From an uncultured Lachnospiraceae bacterium (lineage in GTDB: Bacteria; Bacillota; Clostridia; Lachnospirales; Lachnospiraceae), in assembly GCA_947628955.1 (NCBI GenBank), contig CANRBX010000031.1, positions 1-34,626 of the forward strand: DNA of 34,626 nt. The letters run 5' to 3'. Positions within the stretch are counted from its first letter, which is position 1. Each line of letters opens with the position of its first letter. Below the pieces are notes generated by a model. That model ran no database searches and was not told the origin of the DNA. It saw only the letters and a program-made list of their open reading frames with translations. Of this stretch, positions 23,624-31,907 are shown piece by piece. The position numbers were made by a program, and so were the translations under genes.

Positions 23624-25975
23624 ATGAAGCAGCTGTTTATTGCGGAGAAGCCGAGCGTGGCACAGGAATTCGCAAAGGCATTGAAAGAGAATATGAAGCG
23701 CGCAGACGGATATCTGGAGTCGGATTCCTATGTGGTCACGTGGTGCGTCGGCCATCTTGTGACGATGAGCTATCCGGAGGCCTATGATGAGAAATACAAA
23801 AGATGGAGCCTGAGCACACTGCCGTTTCTGCCGGAGCAGTTTCTGTACGAAGTGATCCCGGCGGTGAAGAAGCAGTTCGCGATCGTCAGCCGGCTGCTGA
23901 ACCGGGAGGATGTGGACACCATCTATGTCTGCACGGACTCTGGGCGCGAGGGAGAATACATCTACCGGCTGGTGGAGCAGATGGCCGGAGTGAAGGGAAA
24001 GCGGCGCAGGCGCGTCTGGATCGACTCGCAGACGGAGGAGGAGATCCACCGGGGGATTGAGCAGGCGAAGGATCTGTCCTGCTACGACAATCTCTCGGCG
24101 GCCGCGTATCTGCGGGCAAAGGAAGACTATCTGATGGGAATCAATTTTTCCCGGCTGCTGACCCTCAAGTACGGCAACGCGATCTCCAGCTATCTCGGAA
24201 CAAACTATGCGGTCGTCTCCGTGGGCCGTGTGATGACGTGCGTGCTCGGCATGGTGGTCCGGCGGGAGAGGGAGATCCGCCAGTTTGTGAAGACCCCCTT
24301 TTACCGGGTGCTGCAGAGCGTAGAGATCCAGGGAAAAATACTGGAGGGAGAGTTCCGCGCGGCGGAGGGCTCGGATTATTACCTGTCCCCGAAGCTTTAT
24401 AAAGAAAACGGCTTCCGGGAGAAAAAGGATGCGCAGGAGCTGATCGCGCGGCTTGTCCGAGAGATGGGCGCAGGGCCTTCCGGGCTGCCTGAAAACGGTA
24501 CGGGCGCGCCGCCGGAGAAAGCACGACCGGAAAACACACAGCCGGAGAACGCACGACCGGAGAACGCACGACCGGAGAACGCACAGCCGGAGAACGCACA
24601 GCCGGAAAACACACAGCCGGAAAACATACGGCCGGAAAACACACAGCCCGGGGAGCTGCCGGACGGATGGAGCTGCCAGGGAGACCCGGGGGCCGCCCTG
24701 ACGACGGTCGCATCCATAGAGAAAAAGAAAGAAAAAAAGAACCCGCCGCTGCTGTACAATCTTGCGGAGCTGCAGAATGAGTGCTCGAGAATGTTCAAGA
24801 TCAGCCCGGACGAGACGCTGCGGATCGTGCAGGAGCTGTATGAGAAAAAGCTGGTGACATACCCGAGAACGGATGCCAGAGTGCTCTCGGGCGCGGTGGC
24901 GAAGGAAATATACAAAAATATCGCGGGGCTTCAGAGATTTGAGCCGGCGCAGGAGGCTGCGAAGGAGATCCTGGAGCTCGGAACCTGGAAGGGGATCGCG
25001 CGGACGCGCTACGTCGACGACCGGCAGATCACGGACCACTATGCGATCATCCCGACCGGGCAGGGCATGGGCGCGCTCGGGACGCTGAAGGGTCACGCGT
25101 TCGGCGTCTATGCGGCGGTTGTGCGGCGCTTTCTGAGCATTTTTTACCCGGCGGCCGAGTTCCAGAAGATCAGCATGGCGACGCAGATCGGGAAAGAAAA
25201 ATTCTTTTTCAGCTTCAGGGTGCTGCTGGAGCCGGGCTACTTTAAGGTGGCCGGAAACCCTTACGAGAAGCGCGACCGCTCCGCCTCGGGGGATGCGGAG
25301 GAGCCGCAGCTTGGCGGCGAACTTCTGGAGGTGCTGAAGCACATAAGAAAGGGCACGAAGCTTCCGGTAAAGGCGCTGAACATAAAAGAAGGGGAGACAT
25401 CTCCCCCGAAGCGCTACAATTCCGGCTCGATGATCCTGGCGATGGAAAATGCGGGCCAGCTGATCGAGGATGAAGAGCTGCGGGCCCAGATCAGGAGCTG
25501 CGGCATCGGGACGAGCGCCACCCGTGCGGAGATCCTGAAAAAGCTTGTGGCGAACAAATACATAGCCCTGAACAAGAAAACGCAGATCCTGTCCCCGACC
25601 CTGCTGGGAGAGATGATCCACGACGTCGTGTTTTACTCGATCCGTTCCCTGCTGAACCCGGAGCTGACTGCGAGCTGGGAGAAGGGGCTGAACTATGTGG
25701 CCGAGGGGACGATCACGGGCGATGAGTACATGGGAAAGCTGGAGCAGTTTATCCGCTCGCGCACGCAGGGAGTTCTGACACTCAACAATCAGCTTGCGAT
25801 GCGCCCCCTGTTTGACGAGGCGGCAAAATATTACAGCCCGGCCGACCGGGGCGCGAAGGGCCTTCGGCAGGGCCGGACGTCTGCATCCGGCAGGGAAGCA
25901 GGGCAGAAGAAGAGGTTCGCAGGGCCGGCCGCGGGCAGGAGGCGCCCGCAGGAAAGAAGACAGAATGATTTGTGA
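23624..25975 (+). CDS. topB: DNA topoisomerase III (type IA)
   Basis: Single-strand-passage topoisomerase that decatenates DNA. The 783-residue protein starts MKQLFIAEKPSVAQEF, with toprim residues E8/K9 and TDSGREGE (104-111). The catalytic tyrosine is Y413 in VTYPRTDAR. The D-x-G form of the toprim motif also occurs in other Firmicutes TopB proteins. An unusual 45-residue insert of nine PENxx pentapeptides (297-341) lies in the poorly conserved part before the active-site domain. The last 40 residues are basic and disordered-looking; no C-terminal zinc fingers are seen. GGAGG lies about 7 bases before the ATG. The next gene starts 17 bases after the stop, so the two are likely co-transcribed. 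Confidence 0.95.
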   Translation: MKQLFIAEKPSVAQEFAKALKENMKRADGYLESDSYVVTWCVGHLVTMSYPEAYDEKYKRWSLSTLPFLPEQFLYEVIPAVKKQFAIVSRLLNREDVDTIYVCTDSGREGEYIYRLVEQMAGVKGKRRRRVWIDSQTEEEIHRGIEQAKDLSCYDNLSAAAYLRAKEDYLMGINFSRLLTLKYGNAISSYLGTNYAVVSVGRVMTCVLGMVVRREREIRQFVKTPFYRVLQSVEIQGKILEGEFRAAEGSDYYLSPKLYKENGFREKKDAQELIARLVREMGAGPSGLPENGTGAPPEKARPENTQPENARPENARPENAQPENAQPENTQPENIRPENTQPGELPDGWSCQGDPGAALTTVASIEKKKEKKNPPLLYNLAELQNECSRMFKISPDETLRIVQELYEKKLVTYPRTDARVLSGAVAKEIYKNIAGLQRFEPAQEAAKEILELGTWKGIARTRYVDDRQITDHYAIIPTGQGMGALGTLKGHAFGVYAAVVRRFLSIFYPAAEFQKISMATQIGKEKFFFSFRVLLEPGYFKVAGNPYEKRDRSASGDAEEPQLGGELLEVLKHIRKGTKLPVKALNIKEGETSPPKRYNSGSMILAMENAGQLIEDEELRAQIRSCGIGTSATRAEILKKLVANKYIALNKKTQILSPTLLGEMIHDVVFYSIRSLLNPELTASWEKGLNYVAEGTITGDEYMGKLEQFIRSRTQGVLTLNNQLAMRPLFDEAAKYYSPADRGAKGLRQGRTSASGREAGQKKRFAGPAAGRRRPQERRQNDL
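24512..24646 (+). repeat. In-frame 15-bp minisatellite in topB, nine copies
   Basis: Nine consecutive 15-base units encode PEKAR, PENTQ, PENAR (twice), PENAQ (twice), PENTQ, PENIR and PENTQ. Several neighbouring units are nearly identical at DNA level (CCGGAGAACGCACGA/CAG), showing slippage-type growth rather than protein-level selection alone. Confidence 0.95.
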
Positions 25976-25992
25976 GATCTGGGAGGTATCTT

Positions 25993-26664
25993 ATGGAGAT
26001 TTGTGAGATTCGGAATCTGTTTAATCTGAAGGAGACGATCGCTGCCGCGCTGTTTGAGGGCGCGGTTTACCCGTGGGAGGTTCTGCCGAAGATCGGGGCG
26101 TTTATTCTGGAGCTGGGGCCGTCGCTTCCGGCGGAGGAATACGATCAGGCGGGGGAGAACATCTGGATCGCGAAGTCGGCAAAGGTCGCGCCGACCGCTT
26201 CGATCACCGGGCCGGCCATCATCGGAAAAAATGCGGAGATCCGCCACTGTGCGTTCATCCGCGGAAATGCGGTCGTCGGTGAGGGCGCGGTGGTCGGCAA
26301 TTCGACAGAGCTGAAGAACGTGGTGCTGTTCAACAAGGTGCAGGTTCCGCACTACAATTACGTCGGCGACTCGATCCTCGGCTATAAGGCGCACATGGGC
26401 GCGGGCTCCATCACTTCCAACGTGAAGTCGGACAAAAAGCTTGTCGTGGTAAAATGCGGGGAAGAGCGCATCGAGACGGGGCTTAAGAAGTTCGGGGCAA
26501 TGCTCGGGGACGAGGCAGAGGTCGGATGCGGGTCGGTGCTGAATCCGGGAACCGTCGTCGGGCCGCGCGCCAGCATCTATCCGCTGTCGTCGGTGCGGGA
26601 GGCTGTCCCGGCGGATTCAATCTATAAAAAGCGCGGTGAAGTGGCGCAGAGATATGAGATATAA
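25993..26664 (+). CDS. Left-handed beta-helix (hexapeptide repeat) protein, GlmU-like
   Basis: Probably an acyl- or nucleotidyltransferase-related protein. From about residue 52 the sequence shows the I/V-G-x-x hexapeptide rhythm of a left-handed beta-helix (ITGPAIIGKNAEIRH, FIRGNAVVGEGAVVGN, then GSVLNPGTVVGPRA). HYNYVGDSILG and MGAGSITSN resemble the acetyltransferase half of GlmU and related sugar-phosphate enzymes. No nucleotidyltransferase domain is present, so the substrate is unknown. The ATG at 25993 (223 residues) follows GGGAGG at 25981-25986; an in-frame GTG at 25972 overlaps topB and is less likely. It lies between topB and parE, probably in one operon. Confidence 0.82.
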   Translation: MEICEIRNLFNLKETIAAALFEGAVYPWEVLPKIGAFILELGPSLPAEEYDQAGENIWIAKSAKVAPTASITGPAIIGKNAEIRHCAFIRGNAVVGEGAVVGNSTELKNVVLFNKVQVPHYNYVGDSILGYKAHMGAGSITSNVKSDKKLVVVKCGEERIETGLKKFGAMLGDEAEVGCGSVLNPGTVVGPRASIYPLSSVREAVPADSIYKKRGEVAQRYEI

Positions 26665-26752
26665 CGCAGCATGACACATTATGACGCTGCGGCTGCAGGG
26701 CCTTCTGACGGGTCTGCGGCGGCCAGCGGCGGTCTGGGAAGGAAACGATATT

Positions 26753-28675
26753 ATGGCAAAGAGCAACACATATGACGCGAGCAGCATTTCCGTGCTCGAG
26801 GGCCTGGAGGCGGTCAGAAAGCGCCCGGGCATGTACATCGGAAGTGTGTCCCGCAAGGGCCTGAACCACCTGATCTACGAGATCGTGGACAACGCTGTGG
26901 ACGAACACCTGGCGGGCTTCTGCGACCGGATCGAGGTGTATCTGGAGAAGGACGGCTCCGCCGCGGTGGAGGACAACGGGCGCGGCATCCCGGTCGGCAT
27001 GCACGAAAAAGGCGTGCCCGCCGAGCGGCTGGTTTTTACGACGCTGCATGCCGGAGGAAAATTCGACGGCACGTCCTACAAGACGAGCGGGGGTCTGCAC
27101 GGCGTGGGATCTTCGGTGGTGAACGCGCTGTCCACCTGGCTGGACGTGCAGGTGATGCTGGGCGGCAAGATCCATCATGACCGCTATGAGCGCGGCGTCC
27201 CGGTGCAGGAGCTGGTGAACGGCCTGCTCCCGGTGATCGGAAAGACGCAGAAGACCGGAACCCGCGTGTGCTTTCTGCCGGATCCGGAGATTTTCGAGAA
27301 GACCAGATTCTCCGCGACGGAGCTGAAGAGCCGCCTGCACGAGACGGCCTACCTGAATCCGGAGCTTACGATCTTCTTTGAGGACAGGCGGGGCGACGCG
27401 CCGGAGCAGATCACCTTCCATGAACCGGAGGGGATCGTCGGCTTTGTGCGTGAGCTGAACCAGACCTCGGAGCCGGTCTGCGAGCCGGTCTACTTCCGGG
27501 GGGAGGCCGAGGGAATCCAGGTCGAGGCGGCCTTCCAGTATGTCAATGAATTTCACGAAAATGTGCTGGGCTTCTGCAACAATATCTACAATGCGGAAGG
27601 CGGAATGCATCTGACCGGCTTCAAGACGACGTTTACGACGGTGCTCAATACGTATGCGCGCCAGCTCGGCATCCTCAAGGAGAAGGACGTCAATTTTACC
27701 GGCGCGGATATCCGAAACGGCATGACGGCGGTCGTGTCGGTCAAGCATCCGGATCCGCGGTTTGAGGGGCAGACGAAGACGAAGCTCGACAACCAGGACG
27801 CCGCGCGCGCGGTCGGAAAGGTGACGGGCGAGGAGATCGTCCTGTATTTTGACAAGCACCTGGACGCGCTGAAGAGCATTCTCTCCTGCGCGGAGAGGGC
27901 GGCGAAGATCCGCAAAACCGAGGAGCGCGCGAAGACGAACCTGCTGTCGAAGCAGAAGTACTCCTTTGACAGCAACGGCAAGCTTGCGAACTGCGAGAGC
28001 CGCGACAGCAGCATCTGCGAGATCTTCATCGTGGAGGGCGATTCCGCGGGGGGCTCCGCCAAGACCGCGCGCGACCGCAATTATCAGGCGATCCTGCCGA
28101 TCCGCGGCAAGATCCTCAACGTGGAGAAGGCGAGCATCGACAAGGTGCTGGAAAACGCGGAGATCAAGACCATGATCAACGCGTTCGGATGCGGCTTCTC
28201 CGAGGGGTACGGGAATGACTTTGACATCACAAAGCTGCGCTACGACAAGATCATCATCATGGCGGATGCCGACGTCGACGGCGCGCACATCAGCACGCTG
28301 CTGCTGACGCTGTTCTACCGCTTCATGCCGGAGCTGATCTACGAGGGGCATGTGTACATCGCGATGCCGCCGCTGTACAAGGTGATCCCGGCCAAGGGGA
28401 AGGAGCAGTACCTTTACGACGACAAGGCGCTGGAGAAATACCGCAGGACGCACAAGGGCTCCTTCACGCTGCAGCGCTACAAGGGCCTCGGCGAGATGGA
28501 CGCGGAGCAGCTCTGGGAGACGACGCTGAACCCGGAGACGCGCATCATGCAGCGCGTGGAGATCGAGGACGCGCGCATCGCGTCGAACATCACGCAGATG
28601 CTGATGGGGACCGAGGTGCCCCCGCGCAAGGCGTTTATCTATGAGCACGCGCAGGACGCGCTGCTGGATGTTTAG
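26753..28675 (+). CDS. parE: Type IIA topoisomerase subunit B (ParE-type)
   Basis: ATPase subunit of a topoisomerase IV/gyrase-like enzyme. The 640-residue protein has the GHKL ATPase motifs EIVDNAVDE (E43 at the place of the catalytic base), EDNGRGIP (D74) and the lid GGLHGVGSS. The toprim domain shows EGDSAGG, DADVDGAHI and QRYKGLGEM. The frame is open from 26681; the ATG at 26753 with GGAAGGAAA upstream gives the usual MAKSNTYDASSISVLEGLEAV start. parC begins 39 bases downstream. Assignment to ParE rather than GyrB rests on the partner subunit lacking a gyrase box. A separate gyrBA pair near dnaA would be expected elsewhere. Confidence 0.9.
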   Translation: MAKSNTYDASSISVLEGLEAVRKRPGMYIGSVSRKGLNHLIYEIVDNAVDEHLAGFCDRIEVYLEKDGSAAVEDNGRGIPVGMHEKGVPAERLVFTTLHAGGKFDGTSYKTSGGLHGVGSSVVNALSTWLDVQVMLGGKIHHDRYERGVPVQELVNGLLPVIGKTQKTGTRVCFLPDPEIFEKTRFSATELKSRLHETAYLNPELTIFFEDRRGDAPEQITFHEPEGIVGFVRELNQTSEPVCEPVYFRGEAEGIQVEAAFQYVNEFHENVLGFCNNIYNAEGGMHLTGFKTTFTTVLNTYARQLGILKEKDVNFTGADIRNGMTAVVSVKHPDPRFEGQTKTKLDNQDAARAVGKVTGEEIVLYFDKHLDALKSILSCAERAAKIRKTEERAKTNLLSKQKYSFDSNGKLANCESRDSSICEIFIVEGDSAGGSAKTARDRNYQAILPIRGKILNVEKASIDKVLENAEIKTMINAFGCGFSEGYGNDFDITKLRYDKIIIMADADVDGAHISTLLLTLFYRFMPELIYEGHVYIAMPPLYKVIPAKGKEQYLYDDKALEKYRRTHKGSFTLQRYKGLGEMDAEQLWETTLNPETRIMQRVEIEDARIASNITQMLMGTEVPPRKAFIYEHAQDALLDV

Positions 28676-28714
28676 GACTGGTTCATCAAGTTATAAAGAA
28701 TGGAGACGTGAAAA

Positions 28715-30949
28715 GTGGACGGACAGATTATCAGAGCGGAGTATTCAGATATCATGCAGAAATCCTACATCGACTATGCGATGAGCGTCATCATATCGCG
28801 CGCCCTTCCTGACGTCAGGGACGGGCTGAAGCCGGTGCAGAGGCGGACGCTTTACGATATGTATGAGCTTGGGATCCGCTATGACCGGCCGTACCGGAAA
28901 TGTGCGCGTATCGTCGGCGACACGATGGGTAAGTATCACCCGCACGGCGACAGCTCGATCTATGAGGCGCTCGTCGTGATGGCGCAGGAATTTAAAAAGG
29001 GCATGCCGCTCGTGGACGGCCATGGAAATTTCGGCTCGATCGAGGGCGACGGGGCGGCTGCCATGCGATATACGGAGGCACGGCTCCAGAAGGTCACGCA
29101 GGAGGCGTTTCTCGCCGACCTGGACAAGGATGTGGTTGACTTCGGGCCGAATTTTGACGAGACGGAGCGCGAGCCGCAGGTGCTCCCGGCGCGCATCCCG
29201 AACCTTCTTGTGAACGGCGCGGACGGGATCGCGGTCGGCATGGTGACCTCCATTCCGCCGCACAACCTTGCGGAGGTGGTGGATGCGGTCAAGGCCATGA
29301 TCCGCAACAACAGGATCACGACAGAGGGCCTGATGAAATACATAAAGGGGCCGGATTTCCCGACCGGCGGGATCATCGTCAATCAGGATGAGCTGCGCAC
29401 GATCTATGAGACCGGCCAGGGCAGGCTCAGAATCCGCGGGAAGGTCGAGATTGAGAAGGCCAAGGGCGGGAAGGAGCGCCTCGTCATCACAGAGATCCCG
29501 TATACGATGATCGGCGCCAATATCGGGAAATTCCTGAATGAAGTGGCCTCGCTCGTCGAGACGAAGAAGACGACGGACATCGTCGATATCTCCAATCAGT
29601 CCTCCAAGGAGGGCATGCGGATCGTGCTGGAGTTGCGCAGGGGAGCGGATGCCGAGCGTCTGAAGAATCTTCTGTATAAGAAGACAAAGCTCGAGGACAC
29701 GTTCGGAGTCAATATGCTGGCGGTGGCGGACGGCAGGCCGGAGACGCTGGGGCTGCGGCAGATCATCGAGCATCACATCGATTTCCAGTTTGAACTGACG
29801 ACGAGAAAATACCAGAACCTGCTCGAGAAGGAAGAAAAGAAGAAGGAGATCCAGGAGGGGCTGATCCGCGCCTGCGATGTGATCGACCTGATCATCGAGA
29901 TCCTGCGGGGCAGCAAAAGCCGGGACCAGGTGAAGGCCTGCCTGGTGGACGGGATCACGGAGGGGATCCGCTTTAAGAGCGAAAAGTCGAGAAAGCTGGC
30001 GTCGAAGCTCGCGTTTACGGAGGCGCAGGCCAACGCGATCCTCGACATGCGCCTGTACCGCCTGATCGGTCTGGAGATCGAGGTGCTCATGAAGGAGCAC
30101 GAGGCGACGCTGAAGAACATCGCGCTTTATCAGGACATCCTGAATAACTATGATTCCATGGCCTCCGTGATCATGAAGGAGCTGGATTCGTTCAAGCGTG
30201 AGTTCGCGCGCCCGAGGCGCACCGCGCTGGAAAATGCGGAGGAGATCGTTCTCGAGGAGCGTAAGATCGAGGAGATGCCGGTCGTGCTCCTGATGGACCG
30301 CTTCGGCTATGTGAGGACGATCGACGAGACCGTCTATGAGCGCAACCGCGAGGCGGCGGATGCGGAGAACCGGTTTGTGCTCCGCTGCCTGAACACGGAC
30401 CGCGTCTGCGTGTTTACGGACGCCGGGCGTTCCCATCTGCTGAAGGTGCTCGATGTGCCGTACGGAAAATTCCGCGACAAGGGCACGCCGGTGGACAATC
30501 TGTGCAACTACAACAGCAGCGAGGAAAATTTTATCTCGATCATGGCTCTGAATGATATCAGGGACACGGTGCTCACGTTTGTCACGAAGCAGGCGATGGT
30601 AAAACAGGTGGAAGGCCGCGAATTTGACGTATCCAAGCGCACGACTGCGGCGACAAAGCTCTCGGAGGGAGATCTGCTTGTGGATGTCCACGCGGCGCCC
30701 GAGCAGGCCCACCTTGTGCTGGCGACGAAGGGCGGATTTTTCCTGCGCTTCCCGGTATCAGAGATCCCGCTGAAAAAGAAGACGGCGGTCGGCGTGCGCG
30801 GCATGAAGCTGAACGAGGGGGATGAGATCGCGGCCGCATACTGGATCGAGGGCGGCGACTGCCCGGAGGTATCCTTCAACGACAAGCCGGTGCATATCAA
30901 CCGGCTGCGCATCGGGTCGAGAGACACGAAAGGGACGAAGGCGAGGTAA
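28715..30949 (+). CDS. parC: Type IIA topoisomerase subunit A (ParC-type)
   Basis: DNA-cleaving subunit partnered with the upstream ParE. The active-site tyrosine is Y119 in AAMRYTEARL. The quinolone region reads HPHGDSSIYEA, with S80 and E84 at the classical resistance positions, both in the sensitive form. The C-terminal beta-pinwheel is present, but I find no gyrase-specific QRRGGKG box. With the 744-residue length (GyrA is usually above 800) this favours topoisomerase IV. The start is a GTG at 28715 with GGAG nine bases upstream. The gene ends the topoisomerase block. Confidence 0.9.
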   Translation: MDGQIIRAEYSDIMQKSYIDYAMSVIISRALPDVRDGLKPVQRRTLYDMYELGIRYDRPYRKCARIVGDTMGKYHPHGDSSIYEALVVMAQEFKKGMPLVDGHGNFGSIEGDGAAAMRYTEARLQKVTQEAFLADLDKDVVDFGPNFDETEREPQVLPARIPNLLVNGADGIAVGMVTSIPPHNLAEVVDAVKAMIRNNRITTEGLMKYIKGPDFPTGGIIVNQDELRTIYETGQGRLRIRGKVEIEKAKGGKERLVITEIPYTMIGANIGKFLNEVASLVETKKTTDIVDISNQSSKEGMRIVLELRRGADAERLKNLLYKKTKLEDTFGVNMLAVADGRPETLGLRQIIEHHIDFQFELTTRKYQNLLEKEEKKKEIQEGLIRACDVIDLIIEILRGSKSRDQVKACLVDGITEGIRFKSEKSRKLASKLAFTEAQANAILDMRLYRLIGLEIEVLMKEHEATLKNIALYQDILNNYDSMASVIMKELDSFKREFARPRRTALENAEEIVLEERKIEEMPVVLLMDRFGYVRTIDETVYERNREAADAENRFVLRCLNTDRVCVFTDAGRSHLLKVLDVPYGKFRDKGTPVDNLCNYNSSEENFISIMALNDIRDTVLTFVTKQAMVKQVEGREFDVSKRTTAATKLSEGDLLVDVHAAPEQAHLVLATKGGFFLRFPVSEIPLKKKTAVGVRGMKLNEGDEIAAAYWIEGGDCPEVSFNDKPVHINRLRIGSRDTKGTKAR

Positions 30950-30958
30950 CTGGAAAAG

Positions 30959-30989
30959 GCCGCTGCTGCCTGATGCGGGCGGCAGCGGC
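30959..30989 (+). other. Hairpin after parC
   Basis: GCCGCTGC (30959-30966) pairs with GCAGCGGC (30982-30989), ten bases after the parC stop. No T run is present. The gap 30950-31423 (474 bases) holds this hairpin, the tRNA-Gly gene and its promoter, the rimP promoter and a leader hairpin. Confidence 0.5.
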
Positions 30990-31064
30990 GGGATCTGCCG
31001 GGGCCAGCTGAAGCTGTCCGGCTGCCCGGGGCGGAATCCGGCGAAATCTGCTGTGAAAAAAAGC

Positions 31065-31093
31065 TTGCGTAATCAGTTTAACTGTTGTATAAT
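31065..31093 (+). promoter_or_regulatory. Promoter of the tRNA-Gly gene
   Basis: TTGCGT (31065-31070), a 17-base spacer and a perfect TATAAT (31088-31093), nine bases before the tRNA. Confidence 0.8.
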
Positions 31094-31101
31094 ACTTCCA
31101 T

Positions 31102-31172
31102 GCGGATATAGTTCATTGGTAGAACACCAGCTTCCCAAGCTGGATAGGCGGGTTCGATTCCCGTTATCCGCT
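31102..31172 (+). tRNA. tRNA-Gly (anticodon CCC)
   Basis: A complete cloverleaf of 71 bases. Acceptor GCGGATA pairs with TATCCGC, with discriminator T. The D arm is GTTC/GAAC. The anticodon stem CCAGC/GCTGG encloses loop TTCCCAA (anticodon CCC, reads GGG). The T arm is GCGGG TTCGATT CCCGT. CCA is not encoded. Confidence 0.95.
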
Positions 31173-31208
31173 GTCGTTATGAGGCGTAGTTATTTTAAAA
31201 AAATGTGC

Positions 31209-31237
31209 TTGCATTTGTCGGAAATAGGTGCTATGAT
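31209..31237 (+). promoter_or_regulatory. Promoter of the rimP-nusA-infB operon
   Basis: TTGCAT (31209-31214), a 17-base spacer and TATGAT (31232-31237) with extended -10 TGC. Transcription would begin near 31244, leaving a leader of about 180 bases. Confidence 0.72.
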
Positions 31238-31267
31238 GAACAAGAATTAAATATTGTAATTAGACTG

Positions 31268-31298
31268 GAAAGTGGGCCGTGCGGTCCACTTTCTTTCG
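31268..31298 (+). terminator. Leader hairpin / candidate attenuator before rimP
   Basis: GAAAGTGG (31268-31275) pairs with CCACTTTC (31286-31293); the loop also pairs as CCG/CGG. The following TTTCG is a weak T tract. It lies about 25 bases into the predicted rimP transcript, so it could be an attenuator rather than the end of the tRNA transcript. Confidence 0.6.
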
Positions 31299-31423
31299 TG
31301 CAATAGGAAGGACCCAGCCGGACAGGTGTGCGCGGGATGCGGTGTGAGCGTCTGTCCTGCAAAGCGCGGGCCGGGCGGCGGGCATGAGACCATGCGGAAA
31401 GACGGAAAAGCGGAGGAATGTGG

Positions 31424-31891
31424 ATGAGCAAAAGGGAACTGTACGAAAAGCGAACGGAGGAGCTGCTTCTTCCGCTCATTGCGCAGCACCAGTTTGAGCT
31501 GGTGGATGTGGAGTATGTGAAGGAGGGCGGAAGCTGGTACCTGCGCGCTTACATTGACAAGCCGGGCGGGATCACAGTGGATGACTGTGAGGTCATCAGC
31601 CGTGCGCTCAGCGATCTGCTGGATGAACATGATTTTATCGAGGAAGCATATATTCTGGAGGTGAGCTCTCCGGGGCTCGGCAGGCCGCTGCGCAAGGATA
31701 AGGATTTTGCACGGAGCCTGGGGGAAGAGGTTGAGGTAAAGACTTTCCGCGCGATCGGCCGCCAGAAGGATTTTACCGGTATTCTGAAAGGGTATGACAA
31801 AGAGAAGGTCGTCATCGAGACGGAGGATCAGGGGACGATGGAATTTGCACGTGCGGATATCGCGCTGATAAGACTTGCATTTGATTTCTAA
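31424..31891 (+). CDS. rimP: Ribosome maturation factor RimP
   Basis: Assists 30S subunit maturation. The 155-residue protein has the two-domain RimP layout. The N-terminal alpha/beta domain contains ELVDVEYVKEGG and LRAYIDKPGGI, then the signature LEVSSPGLGRPL, and an SH3-like C-terminal domain follows (FTGILKGYDKEKVVIE). An ATG at 31418 is also in frame. The ATG at 31424 is preferred because GGAGGA (31412-31417) gives a 6-base spacing to it and none to the other. nusA follows 16 bases later, the conserved order in Firmicutes. Confidence 0.95.
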   Translation: MSKRELYEKRTEELLLPLIAQHQFELVDVEYVKEGGSWYLRAYIDKPGGITVDDCEVISRALSDLLDEHDFIEEAYILEVSSPGLGRPLRKDKDFARSLGEEVEVKTFRAIGRQKDFTGILKGYDKEKVVIETEDQGTMEFARADIALIRLAFDF

Positions 31892-31907
31892 CAGGGAGGA
31901 AATTATC

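Noticed and set aside
23624-25975. TopB as part of an integrative conjugative element
   Set aside because: Type IA topoisomerases often travel on such elements, but neighbours are all chromosomal housekeeping genes and no conjugation or integrase gene is present.
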